From Aphanizomenon flos-aquae FACHB-1287 (GTDB taxonomy: Bacteria > Cyanobacteriota > Cyanobacteriia > Cyanobacteriales > Nostocaceae), in the NCBI RefSeq assembly GCF_014698755.1, contig NZ_JACJTO010000022.1:1-64000 (forward strand): a DNA stretch of 64,000 bases, read 5' to 3'. The position numbers and the translations under genes are program-made. Numbering within the stretch: the stretch's first letter is position 1; every line of letters starts with the position of its first letter. Under the pieces are notes generated by a model. The model was not told the DNA's origin, did not search any database, and was given only the letters and a program-made list of their open reading frames with translations. This document shows positions 17,923 through 26,483 of this stretch, piece after piece.

Positions 17923-20532
17923 ATGATTTCCCTGCCATTGCTAACCCAGTATTTTCGGAAATTTTGGCAACCTAGAAAGGGTTTAGCTATTGCAGAAGCA
18001 TCTATAATTGGGGTAGTGGCTGCTTTATCTGCGGTATTACTCAAACAGGGTTCAGGGTGGTTAGGAACATGGCGAGTGCATACTACCCATATTTTTCCAG
18101 CTTGGATATCTCTGCCACTTATTGGCGTAAGTTTGGGTTTTCTCTCTGGTTGGTTAGTGCAGCGGTTAGCTCCAGAAGCCGCTGGTAGTGGTATTCCCCA
18201 AGTTAAGGCAGCTTTAGCCAATGTACCAATTAAACTATCATGGAGAGTAGCCTTTGTCAAGTTAATCTCTGCAATCATCGCCTTGGGTTCAGGCTTAACC
18301 TTGGGTAGACAGGGTCCTACAGTCCAGGTAGGTGCAGGGTTAGCAGCGGGAATGAGTCGTTTAGTTCCTACCTCTCCAGAACACCGTCGACAGATGATTG
18401 CAGCGGGGGCTGGAGCGGGGTTAGCGGCGGCTTTTAATGCACCTTTGGCGGGGGTTTTATTTATTATTGAGGAGTTGTTACAAGACCTATCAGGCTTAAC
18501 TTTAGGAACTGCAATTATCGCTTCTTTCATTGGTGGTGTAATTTCCCGCTGGTTGGGTGGCGGAAGTCTGCAATTAGACTTAAAACTAATTGATCATTCT
18601 AGCAGTTTTTCCCTATTAGAAATTCCTATTTTATTAATTTTGGGAATTTTGGCGGGCTTATTGGCGGCTTTATTTAATCAGGGATTAATTTTTACTATTC
18701 AAGCTTATCGCCGTTTACATATTAGTTTACCTTTACGAGTAGCTTTAGCTGGTTTGGCTTCTGGTTTGATTATGTCCTTACTACCCTCAACTTTTCGGGA
18801 TAATACAGGTTTGCGGGAGTTTATGATTGCCAGTGAACCAAATATACCTTTAGCGGCCATTGCTTTCATTGCCCAATTTATTTTAACATTAATTGCCTTT
18901 GGTTCGGGCGCGCCTGGAGGATTATTTGCACCTAGTTTAATTTTAGGTTCTTGTTTGGGACATATTGTTGGTGTATGCGAATTGCAAATATTTGGAATTG
19001 GTTCACCGACTACCTACGCATTAGCGGGAATGGGGGGATTTTTTAGCGCGGTTTCCAAAGTTCCCATTACTGCAATTGTGATTGTTTTTGAAATGACTAC
19101 AGATTTTAATTTAGTCTTACCTTTAATGGTGGTATCTGTAACATCTTATTTAGTTGCTGAGAAAGTTGTTCCGGGTTCACTGTATGAAAAACTGCTCACA
19201 TTAAATGGTATCATTATTAAAAAAGATAGCCCCACAGAGGGAATATTAACTCAATTAACTGCTAAGGATGTAATGCAGCCCTCCGTGGAAACCCTAGAAG
19301 CAGAAATGACAGGAGATGAAGTTATTAAAGCCTTTTCCCGTTCCCATCATCGCGGCTTTCCTGTGGTAGAAAATAATAAATTAGTAGGATTAGTTTCCCA
19401 GACAGATTTACAGAAAATCCGTAATCATCTCTCACCCCATGAGACTCTTTTAAGAGAGATTATGACACCCAAACCGGTGACAGTCACACCAGCAGATAGA
19501 TTAAGTCATGTTCTCTATTTATTAAATAGATATCAAATTAGTCGCTTACCTGTGGTAGATGGACAAAAATTAATTGGGATTATTACCCGTGCAGATATTA
19601 TCCGTACGGAAGCAAATCATTTGAATGGTGAAACCGGGGTGACAGGTCCCCAAGCTGAACCTTCCTATCTAGTATACCAAACCCGATCACCTAGTATTGG
19701 CAGAGGAAGATTATTAGTCACCGTTGCTAACCCGGAAACCGCTCCCGCTTTATTAGAAATGGCTGCGGCAATTGCCCGCGATCGCCATTATGAAATAGAA
19801 TGTTTACAAATTATCCTGGTATCTCGTCATGTTTCTCCATCGGAAACCCCAGTAAACACCGTCAAAAGTCGTCGCTTACTCCGACAAGCGGAAAGTTTAG
19901 CCAAAAAACTCAATATTCCCATTCACACCCAAATCCGGGTCGCCCATGATATCGCCCAGGCTATTCTAGAGACTACCAAGGAACGACATATAGATCTAAT
20001 TTTCATGGGTTGGAAGGGAAATACATCTACGCCAGGGCGGATTTTTGGTAATGTTGTAGATACAATAATTCGTCAAGCCAACTGTGATGTTGTTTTAGTC
20101 AAATTAGGTTATAATTTTCATTCATACCAGGAATTTAAACGGTGGTTAGTACCCATGGCTGGGGGACCAAATGCACCTATAGCGATTAAATTATTACCTG
20201 CTTTGGTAACTTTAGAAAACACCTGTGAAATTCGTTTAACTCAGGTGGTGAAACCGGGAGAACTCGCACCAGATATGACAGTTCTAGAAGAATCTACTCG
20301 TCAATTAATGCGTAACCGTAATTTATACAGTAATGTTGTTGCTGCATCTTTGCAAGCTGAATCAGTGATAGCGGGAGTAATTGAATTGGTAAAAACTGAA
20401 GATTTCGATGTTGTGGTTTTAGGGGCTTCCCGTGAGGGATTGTTACAACAAGCAATTCAAGGAAATATTCCTGAATCTATTGCTTCTGGTGTTGGTAGTA
20501 CCATAATTTTGGTCAGAAGCGCGATTTTGTAA
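17923..20532 (+). CDS. ClC-type chloride channel with CBS pair and two universal-stress domains
   Basis: The 869-residue fusion begins with a ClC membrane domain (about 1-430): GSGIP (88-92), FIIEELL (E182/E183) and GAPGGLFAPSLILGS. Two CBS domains follow (about 445-565, with VMQPSVETLEAEMT and IMTPKPVTVTP). Two universal-stress-protein domains end it (about 585-725 and 730-869). The canonical GREGP motif reads GRQGP (128-132), so the gating and proton-coupling glutamate of known exchangers is glutamine here, while the internal glutamate is kept. This suggests uncoupled chloride flow gated by nucleotides through the CBS or USP domains. It ends at a hairpin convergent with typA. Confidence 0.9.
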   Translation: MISLPLLTQYFRKFWQPRKGLAIAEASIIGVVAALSAVLLKQGSGWLGTWRVHTTHIFPAWISLPLIGVSLGFLSGWLVQRLAPEAAGSGIPQVKAALANVPIKLSWRVAFVKLISAIIALGSGLTLGRQGPTVQVGAGLAAGMSRLVPTSPEHRRQMIAAGAGAGLAAAFNAPLAGVLFIIEELLQDLSGLTLGTAIIASFIGGVISRWLGGGSLQLDLKLIDHSSSFSLLEIPILLILGILAGLLAALFNQGLIFTIQAYRRLHISLPLRVALAGLASGLIMSLLPSTFRDNTGLREFMIASEPNIPLAAIAFIAQFILTLIAFGSGAPGGLFAPSLILGSCLGHIVGVCELQIFGIGSPTTYALAGMGGFFSAVSKVPITAIVIVFEMTTDFNLVLPLMVVSVTSYLVAEKVVPGSLYEKLLTLNGIIIKKDSPTEGILTQLTAKDVMQPSVETLEAEMTGDEVIKAFSRSHHRGFPVVENNKLVGLVSQTDLQKIRNHLSPHETLLREIMTPKPVTVTPADRLSHVLYLLNRYQISRLPVVDGQKLIGIITRADIIRTEANHLNGETGVTGPQAEPSYLVYQTRSPSIGRGRLLVTVANPETAPALLEMAAAIARDRHYEIECLQIILVSRHVSPSETPVNTVKSRRLLRQAESLAKKLNIPIHTQIRVAHDIAQAILETTKERHIDLIFMGWKGNTSTPGRIFGNVVDTIIRQANCDVVLVKLGYNFHSYQEFKRWLVPMAGGPNAPIAIKLLPALVTLENTCEIRLTQVVKPGELAPDMTVLEESTRQLMRNRNLYSNVVAASLQAESVIAGVIELVKTEDFDVVVLGASREGLLQQAIQGNIPESIASGVGSTIILVRSAIL

Positions 20533-20548
20533 ATCTTGATTTTCATCA

Positions 20549-20567
20549 GGGTGGGAAGACCCCACCC
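20549..20567. terminator. Bidirectional hairpin between convergent genes
   Basis: GGGTGGG-AAGAC-CCCACCC forms a perfect seven-pair GC-rich stem in the 44-base gap between the ClC gene and typA, whose stop codons face each other. It can serve both strands. Confidence 0.65.
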
Positions 20568-20576
20568 CTATATATC

Positions 20577-22367
20577 TTAGCGTTTTACCAATTTCTTGGA
20601 CATCTTACGAAGACGAATAGATTCGGGTGTAACTTCCACCAATTCATCTTGAGCAATGTATTCCAAAGCACGTTCTAAATTCATGTCTATGGGTGTTTGT
20701 AACTGAGTCAGTTCTTCACCACCAGATGAACGGTGATTGGTTAACTGCTTGGTTTTACAAACGTTCAATTCCAAATCTTGGGGACGATTATGTTCACCAA
20801 TAATCATTCCTTTATACACCTTTGTGCCTTCACTGATAAAGAACGCGCCTCTATCTTCACAGTTTTTCATGGCGTAGGCTGTAGAAACACCTTCTTCAAA
20901 GGAGATGAGAACGCCTTTGTTACGGGCTTCAATATCACCGCAAAGGGGACGATAATCAAGGAAACTGTGGTTCATGATACCTTCACCGCGGGTCATTCGC
21001 ATGAATTCACCCCGGAAACCGATCAAACCACGGGCGGCTACGATAAACTCTAGTTGGGTGCGATCGCCTCCACCGGGCTGCATATCTTGCATTTCTGCTT
21101 TCCGTTGTCCTAAGCGTTCAATACAGCTACCAACTGCATCGGCGGGAACGTCTAAAGCTAGAAGTTCAAAAGGTTCGCAGGGTTGACCGTTAACTGTGCG
21201 GTAAATTACTTGAGGTTGGGATACTTGGAACTCAAAACCTTCACGACGCATGGTTTCGATTAAAATGCCTAAGTGTAATTCACCCCGACCAGAAACTAGG
21301 AATTTATCGGGAGAGTCGGTGTCTTCAACACGCAAAGCCACGTTAGTTTCTAATTCGCGGTATAGGCGATCGCGGATTTGGCGAGATGTTACCAATTTAC
21401 CTTCTTGACCAGCAAAAGGCGAATCATTTACCCAGAAGGTCATTTGTAAAGTTGGTTCATCCACCTTAATTAAAGGTAAAGCTTGAGGCTCATTAGGATC
21501 TGTAATAGTTTCGCCAATATAAGCATCAGCAAAACCAGCTACAGCCACAATATAACCTGCGGTAGCCTCTTCCATTTCTATCCGTTTTAAACCTTCAAAT
21601 CCCATCAACTTGGTAATTTTACCCTTGACAATGCTGCCATCTTCTACTACTAAAGCAGCTTGTTGTCCAGCGCGGATAGTTCCATTATGAATTTTACCAA
21701 TAACAATCCGGCCTAAATATTCAGAATAATCTAGGGTGGTAACTTGCAATTGCAGAGGTTTATTAGGATCTCCCACTGGTGCGGGGACGTGACGGAGAAT
21801 GGCATTAAATAGGGGCTGCATATCTACCGATTCTGCTTCTAAGGTTTCTTTGGCGAAACCAGCCATACCGGAAGCAAATAGATATTTAAAGTCGCACTGA
21901 TCTTCATCTGCACCTAATTCTAAGAATAGATCCAAGACCTTGTCAACAGCAATATGGGGGTCAGCTTGGCCACGGTCAATTTTGTTAATAACGACAATAG
22001 GACGGAGACCCTTTTCCAAAGCCTTTTTCAAGACAAAGCGGGTTTGAGGCATTGGTCCTTCATTGGCATCAACAATGAGTAAACAACCGTCCACCATACC
22101 AAGCACCCGTTCCACTTCTCCGCCGAAGTCAGCGTGTCCGGGGGTATCAACAATATTAATCAGGGTATCTTTATAGCGAACTGCTGTATTTTTAGAAAGA
22201 ATAGTAATGCCTCGTTCCCTTTCCAAATCATTGGAGTCCATGACACAATCCGGAACGTCTTCGCCTTCGCGGAAAATGCCGGACTGTTTGAGGAGAGCAT
22301 CAACTAGGGTGGTTTTACCATGGTCAACGTGGGCGATAATGGCGACGTTACGAATTGGGAGCGTCAT
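20577..22367 (-). CDS. typA: Translational GTPase TypA/BipA
   Basis: The 596-residue GTPase starts with [20 protein letters not shown] (P-loop), has the [16 protein letters not shown] switch II and NKIDR specificity motifs, then elongation-factor-like domains II, III and V and the TypA-specific C-terminal domain (from about 480). TypA binds ribosomes and affects assembly and stress or cold growth. The length is normal. It is a single gene, convergent with the ClC gene. Confidence 0.96.
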   Translation of the reverse strand: MTLPIRNVAIIAHVDHGKTTLVDALLKQSGIFREGEDVPDCVMDSNDLERERGITILSKNTAVRYKDTLINIVDTPGHADFGGEVERVLGMVDGCLLIVDANEGPMPQTRFVLKKALEKGLRPIVVINKIDRGQADPHIAVDKVLDLFLELGADEDQCDFKYLFASGMAGFAKETLEAESVDMQPLFNAILRHVPAPVGDPNKPLQLQVTTLDYSEYLGRIVIGKIHNGTIRAGQQAALVVEDGSIVKGKITKLMGFEGLKRIEMEEATAGYIVAVAGFADAYIGETITDPNEPQALPLIKVDEPTLQMTFWVNDSPFAGQEGKLVTSRQIRDRLYRELETNVALRVEDTDSPDKFLVSGRGELHLGILIETMRREGFEFQVSQPQVIYRTVNGQPCEPFELLALDVPADAVGSCIERLGQRKAEMQDMQPGGGDRTQLEFIVAARGLIGFRGEFMRMTRGEGIMNHSFLDYRPLCGDIEARNKGVLISFEEGVSTAYAMKNCEDRGAFFISEGTKVYKGMIIGEHNRPQDLELNVCKTKQLTNHRSSGGEELTQLQTPIDMNLERALEYIAQDELVEVTPESIRLRKMSKKLVKR

Positions 22368-22553
22368 AGAGGGTTTCGGTAAACTTTAAGGTTTTTAGAT
22401 TAAGAAGCTAATTTTTGGTCGTTTTAACAGAAGTGGAGATGATTTGCCAATTCTGTAACGAACCTTTAATAATTCTAGCGTAATTGTCACAAATATTGTT
22501 ATTTTGATAATAAATATCAAAAGCATGGTTTAGGTTGAAGAGTCTATCAATGG
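22368..22553. other. Divergent upstream region of typA and the Panacea operon
   Basis: AT-rich intergenic DNA between typA and the toxin-antitoxin operon. No gene, tRNA or clear promoter was seen in this part; the operator and -10 box lie just to its right. Confidence 0.4.
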
Positions 22554-22599
22554 GATTTTTTAGTAAAAATGTACTAAAAAATCTAGTTTAAACTATAAT
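22554..22599 (+). promoter_or_regulatory. Palindromic operator and -10 box of the Panacea toxin-antitoxin operon
   Basis: GATTTTTTAGTA (22554-22565) and TACTAAAAAATC (22572-22583) form a perfect 12-base inverted repeat with a six-base spacer. A TATAAT box follows at 22594-22599, so the palindrome covers the -35 region. This is the expected layout for autoregulation by a toxin-antitoxin complex. The role is inferred from position and symmetry. Confidence 0.55.
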
Positions 22600-22680
22600 T
22601 AAGACGTGTGTGGTGTTGTTAAAAATTATTTGGATAGCTAGTTTATTGTAGTCAGTTTATTTGGATTTGCGAGTTTGATT

Positions 22681-23268
22681 ATGATTGATTGTCTAACTGT
22701 AGCTCGCTACTTTATTATGAAAGCTTATACAGATGGTATAGAAGCAGAAATGACAAACATGAAATCTCAAAAGCTTTTATACTATGCTCAAAGTTTGCAT
22801 TTAGCAATGTATGATGAGCCACTATTTCCAGAAGAAATCCAGGCATGGCGGTATGGGCCTGTATGTCCACCTGCTTATAGATTTTATAGCGAATTTGAAG
22901 CCAAACAATTACCTATACCTAGTCAAAAATCATTATCAGAAATATCTGAAGATAACAAACAACTGCTCGAAGAAGTATGGGAATATTTTGGGGGCTATCA
23001 TGCTTATCGTTTAAGTGATATGACTCATTTAGAATTTCCTTGGAAGAAAGCACGTAAAGGGTTACTTCCTGAAGCTGCTTCAACTACGGTAATTTTACTA
23101 GAAGATTTAAAAGTATTAGGATATGAGAAATTAGAACAGATAGAACGTGATCATCCAGGTTATCAAATTGTCATGCGACAAGTTTTAAAGGATGCTTGTA
23201 ATTCAGAATCATCAACTCGTATTCAAAAAGGAGAAGTGCGTGACTGGCTTAACTCCCTTCTCGATTGA
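22681..23268 (+). CDS. Panacea-domain (SocA/DUF4065) antitoxin
   Basis: The protein (195 residues from the ATG at 22681) has the Panacea core: KSQKLLYYAQSLHLAMYDEP, IQAWRYGPVCPPAYRFYSEF and LSDMTHLEFPWKKARKG. Panacea antitoxins neutralise many unrelated toxins, and SocA is a proteolytic-adaptor relative. The C-terminal 60 residues are probably the part specific to the toxin. An upstream TTG (22675) is also possible, but no ribosome site favours it. The gene overlaps the downstream toxin by 29 bases, so they are almost certainly co-transcribed and co-translated. Confidence 0.8.
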   Translation: MIDCLTVARYFIMKAYTDGIEAEMTNMKSQKLLYYAQSLHLAMYDEPLFPEEIQAWRYGPVCPPAYRFYSEFEAKQLPIPSQKSLSEISEDNKQLLEEVWEYFGGYHAYRLSDMTHLEFPWKKARKGLLPEAASTTVILLEDLKVLGYEKLEQIERDHPGYQIVMRQVLKDACNSESSTRIQKGEVRDWLNSLLD

Positions 23269-23617
23269 AAAATCTGATAATTTTCAGCGTTCTTTCAAAA
23301 AACTCGCAAAAGCTTATAGATCCGATTTTATAGAGTGTGTTGCCCAAATTTTAGAAGATTTAATTGAAGAACAGTATCCCATAAATTCCCGTAACGAACC
23401 TTTACCTGGAAAGATTGAATTACCTCAAGGATGGTCATTTCACAAAATTGAGTTTAAAGTATCCAAAGGTGGATCTGGACAAATTAGATTAATGTATTTA
23501 GTTAATACAAATGATTTTGTAATTAAGCTTGTGTGGATTTATAGTCACGAACAATTTGCAAAACGGCCTGCTGAATCAGATTTAAAGGGCATTCTTAAAG
23601 AAATTCTAGACTGTTAG
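23240..23617 (+). CDS. Putative RelE/ParE-like toxin paired with the Panacea antitoxin
   Basis: The start chosen is GTG 23240, preceded by AAGGAG at 23228-23233 with six bases between; this gives 125 residues. The sequence has RelE-superfamily features: FSIEKSDNFQRSFKKLAKAY at the start, EPLPGKIELP in the middle, then WSFHKIEF, IRLMYLV and VIKLVWIYSHEQF. RelE-type toxins cut ribosome-bound mRNA. Catalytic residues are not certain, and no exact subfamily was recognised. It lies second in the operon, overlapping the antitoxin. Its last 23 bases overlap the broken VapC frame on the other strand. Confidence 0.6.
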   Translation: MTGLTPFSIEKSDNFQRSFKKLAKAYRSDFIECVAQILEDLIEEQYPINSRNEPLPGKIELPQGWSFHKIEFKVSKGGSGQIRLMYLVNTNDFVIKLVWIYSHEQFAKRPAESDLKGILKEILDC

Positions 23618-23738
23618 TGGTAGCAATAAATACATCATTTTTTACCATAGGATTGCACAAGCCAATAACCCAACCTGAACCTATTTCCGCAACGTAGCGT
23701 TTAACTAAGGCACTGCTATCTAAAAAATAAACGGACAT
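23595..23738 (-). pseudogene. N-terminal fragment of VapC-type PIN-domain toxin
   Basis: Starting with ATG at 23738, immediately after the antitoxin stop, the frame reads MSVYFLDSSALVKRYVAEIG, then NDVFIATTN and stops after 47 residues. YFLDSSALVKRY is the PIN-domain start with its first acidic metal ligand. The remaining two thirds, with the other acidic residues, are missing. The family sequence ends where the Panacea operon's 3' end begins, so this is a junction left by insertion or deletion. It cannot be an active nuclease. Confidence 0.7.
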
Positions 23739-24002
23739 TTAGCGACGTTCCTCAATAATAGTTTGAGAAACAGGTTTTCCTTCTGCCTGAATAAGGTTTC
23801 TTTCATGTTGTTTACTGTCAGCAGGTTGTTTAATTTGTTTCACCAAACCAGCAGTTAACAGTGCTTGATGAAAGTTTGTGATTTGATTAACTTGTGCTTT
23901 ATCAGCTAGACATATTTGGATAGCTTGATTAAGTTGCTGTAGTTCATCTTGTTCTAAACTATCAAGCTGACTGAGAATTTCCTTGAGAATTGTTTGTGGC
24001 AT
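23739..24002 (-). CDS. Orphan antitoxin-like protein of a VapBC-type pair
   Basis: The 87-residue protein is helical and rich in Gln and Glu (ILSQLDSLEQDELQQLNQAI). It sits directly before the PIN-domain fragment, with its stop touching the next ATG. Such small proteins before PIN toxins are usually antitoxins. No DNA-binding motif was recognised, so the call rests on position and size. With its toxin truncated it is now an orphan. Confidence 0.5.
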   Translation of the reverse strand: MPQTILKEILSQLDSLEQDELQQLNQAIQICLADKAQVNQITNFHQALLTAGLVKQIKQPADSKQHERNLIQAEGKPVSQTIIEERR

Positions 24003-24120
24003 AGGTTTTTAGTTTGTAGTCAAGTGTTTTCTACTATTTTAGGCAGATAATAACCTGAAATTAGCACTTACAACTAAAATTGTGCCAAAATGAATTTATA
24101 AATCTATAAATTTACAGGTT

Positions 24121-24231
24121 ATGGCTTGGGAATTAGGAGAGCAATTACAAGATGGTAAATATACAATAGAAAAAAAGTTAGGTGAAGGTGGTTTTGGTAT
24201 AACTTATCTTGCTAAAGACAAAAAGGCTTAG
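24121..24231 (+). pseudogene. N-terminal fragment of Ser/Thr protein kinase
   Basis: The frame starts at ATG and reads MAWELGEQLQDGKYTIEKKL, then GEGGFGITYLAKDKKA and a stop. This is the Gly-rich loop of a cyanobacterial Pkn2-type kinase, cut before the ATP-binding lysine. Nothing downstream to 24303 continues the kinase. It is a clear gene remnant. Confidence 0.75.
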
Positions 24232-24392
24232 GCGTTGAATTATCAGAACTTACCAAGAGATTGGAAAGAAGTAATCAATAATAATAAAATTTTAACTTTA
24301 TAGTTAACTAAATACAGTGCTATTTCTTCTCTTCTTCTTCCTTCGTGTTCTTCGTCCATTCGTGGTTCATTTCCTATTAATATCATCTAAAA

Positions 24393-24965
24393 ATGCTATC
24401 AGAAAGATTTACCCAAGCGCTTACCTACGCCCACGAACTCCACGCCACCCAAAAACGCAAAGCTGGGGATATTCCCTATATTACCCATTTACTAGGAGTA
24501 GCCAGCATAGCCTTAGAATATGGAGCTAATGAAGATGAAGCCATAGCAGCCTTATTACATGATGCCATAGAAGACCAAGGCGGAGCAGCCACCAGAGCAG
24601 AAATTCGCCGGCGGTTTGGGGATCATGTCACTGCTATAGTTGATGGTTGTACAGACGCAGACACCACACCTAAACCCCCTTGGAAACCCCGGAAAGAGGC
24701 TTATATTGCCCATATTGCCACCGCTTCCCCTGAAGTATTGCTAGTTTCTGCTGCTGACAAACTCCATAACGTCCGCTCAATTCTCAAAGATTATAGGATG
24801 ATTGGTGATGCAGTTTGGGAACGATTTCAAGGTGGTAAAGAAGGCACACTTTGGTATTATCGCTCCCTTGTGGATGCTTTCTTAAAAAATCAACTTACTC
24901 CTTTAGTGGAAGAATTAGAAAGAGTAGTTTCCGAATTAGAAATATTAGCTGGATACAAAAAATGA
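24393..24965 (+). CDS. HD-domain phosphohydrolase (RelA/SpoT hydrolase-like)
   Basis: The 190-residue protein has the HD-domain metal site in layout: H in YITHLLGVASIAL, HD in AALLHDAIED, and D in LVSAADKLHNVRSIL. This matches the small family related to the ppGpp hydrolase domain of SpoT (Mesh1-like). No synthetase domain is present. It may break down (p)ppGpp or another nucleotide. It stands alone, with the C-terminus extended by a helix (LVEELERVVSELEIL). Confidence 0.8.
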   Translation: MLSERFTQALTYAHELHATQKRKAGDIPYITHLLGVASIALEYGANEDEAIAALLHDAIEDQGGAATRAEIRRRFGDHVTAIVDGCTDADTTPKPPWKPRKEAYIAHIATASPEVLLVSAADKLHNVRSILKDYRMIGDAVWERFQGGKEGTLWYYRSLVDAFLKNQLTPLVEELERVVSELEILAGYKK

Positions 24966-25016
24966 AGAACGAAAAGTTTCATCCTTCATAAGTTGATATT
25001 TATATTTATTTGTTGA

Positions 25017-26030
25017 TTAACGGAATAAACTACTGAGTGAGGTATCTTCGTGAATGCGCCAAATTGCTTCTCCTAGGAGATTAGCAACTGAAAGCGTCAC
25101 CAATTGGGGAAAACGATTAGCCTCTGGGATAGGAATAGTATTAGTGACTATAACTTCCTCAAATACCCCACTGGACAACCTCTCAATTGCTGGTGGAGAA
25201 AATACAGCATGAGTAGCACAGGCATATACCTGACTTGCACCTTCTTGACGCAATAACTTAGCCCCCTCTGAAATCGTACCCCCAGTATCAATCATATCAT
25301 CTACCAATATGGCAGTTTTGCCCCTGACATCACCAATTACATTTAAAACTTCCGCCACATTATGAGCTTGACGACGTTTGTCAATAATTGCTAGAGGTGC
25401 GTCATTGAGCTTTTTCGCAAATGCTCTGGCGCGTGCTACCCCACCGACATCAGGGGAAACAACTACAATGTCCTGTAATTCTTTGCTAATCAGATAATCT
25501 AGAATTACTGGTGAACCATAAACATGATCAAAGGGGATATCGAAATAACCTTGTATTTGCGCTGCGTGTAAATCCATGGCTAGAACTCGATTAGCACCTG
25601 CTTGAGTAATCAAATTAGCAACTAACTTAGCAGTGATAGATTCTCTTCCTGCTGTTTTTCTATCAGCACGAGCATAACCATAATAGGGAATTACTGCTGT
25701 AACCTGCCGTGCAGAAGCGCGACGACAGGCATCAATCATAATTAGTAATTCCATTAAATGATCATTAACGGGTTGACAACTAGGCTGGATTAAATAGACA
25801 TCACAACCCCGAATTGATTCTTGGATTTGAACATACAGTTCTCCGTCCGCAAATCTTTTGCGAATCATTGGACCCAAGTCTATGCCTAGATAATGGGCGA
25901 CTTCTTGCGATAGTGTGAGATTAGCAGAACCGGAAAACAGCCGTAAGCGATTATTGTCAGGTAGTACCGGTGGTATTGGCTGGACTGTTAAAGTGGTAGA
26001 ACTTAGCACAGCAGATTGAAGTGCATTCAT
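25017..26030 (-). CDS. prs: Ribose-phosphate pyrophosphokinase
   Basis: The 337-residue protein has the PRPP synthetase signatures. IRGCDVYLIQ and PYYGYARADRKTAGRESITAK line the ATP site, VVSPDVGGVARARAFAKKL follows, and the PRPP-binding loop is ILVDDMIDTGGTI. It makes PRPP from ribose 5-phosphate and ATP for nucleotides, His and Trp. The first 25 residues (STTLTVQPIPPVLPDN) form an extra N-terminal tail, as in other cyanobacterial forms. Single gene. Confidence 0.97.
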   Translation of the reverse strand: MNALQSAVLSSTTLTVQPIPPVLPDNNRLRLFSGSANLTLSQEVAHYLGIDLGPMIRKRFADGELYVQIQESIRGCDVYLIQPSCQPVNDHLMELLIMIDACRRASARQVTAVIPYYGYARADRKTAGRESITAKLVANLITQAGANRVLAMDLHAAQIQGYFDIPFDHVYGSPVILDYLISKELQDIVVVSPDVGGVARARAFAKKLNDAPLAIIDKRRQAHNVAEVLNVIGDVRGKTAILVDDMIDTGGTISEGAKLLRQEGASQVYACATHAVFSPPAIERLSSGVFEEVIVTNTIPIPEANRFPQLVTLSVANLLGEAIWRIHEDTSLSSLFR

Positions 26031-26483
26031 AGAAATATAATCAGAGGTTGAGCAAATTTAATCGAATTGGATTAAACAAATAATAGTGATCTTCAAGTTA
26101 GCTCTAGGGTGTGAGAACACCTATAATTGAATAGCGCCGAAAGTGCAAATAATTATTCTATGATATTTACTGCCAATTAACGAATTAGGGAATAGGGAAT
26201 TATTAGATCATTTATGTTATGAATCACAGAACTGGCAAAATCATCCGTAGATCGAACATTCCTAGATTATATATGCTACCATCTTAGACATATCCTGACT
26301 AAAGCCCAAATCTCAGAATATAATAATTCAAGAATTATCTCTAGTATACACTTCCTTGTCGGCGGGGTAACTGAGAAAAATTGCAGAAACCACAATTGGA
26401 AGACTTTGGGTCATGTTGTGGGGTGGTGGGTGATGTTTTTACTAAGTTCTAGTTCAGTTGCTATTATATTCAATTCATAGATC
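26031..26483. other. Divergent promoter region of prs and the kinase gene
   Basis: 450 bases without a gene. A small hairpin GGTGT-GAGA-ACACC lies at about 26108-26121, followed by TATAAT at 26122-26127 on the + strand. Its role is not clear. Nothing else was recognised. Confidence 0.4.
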
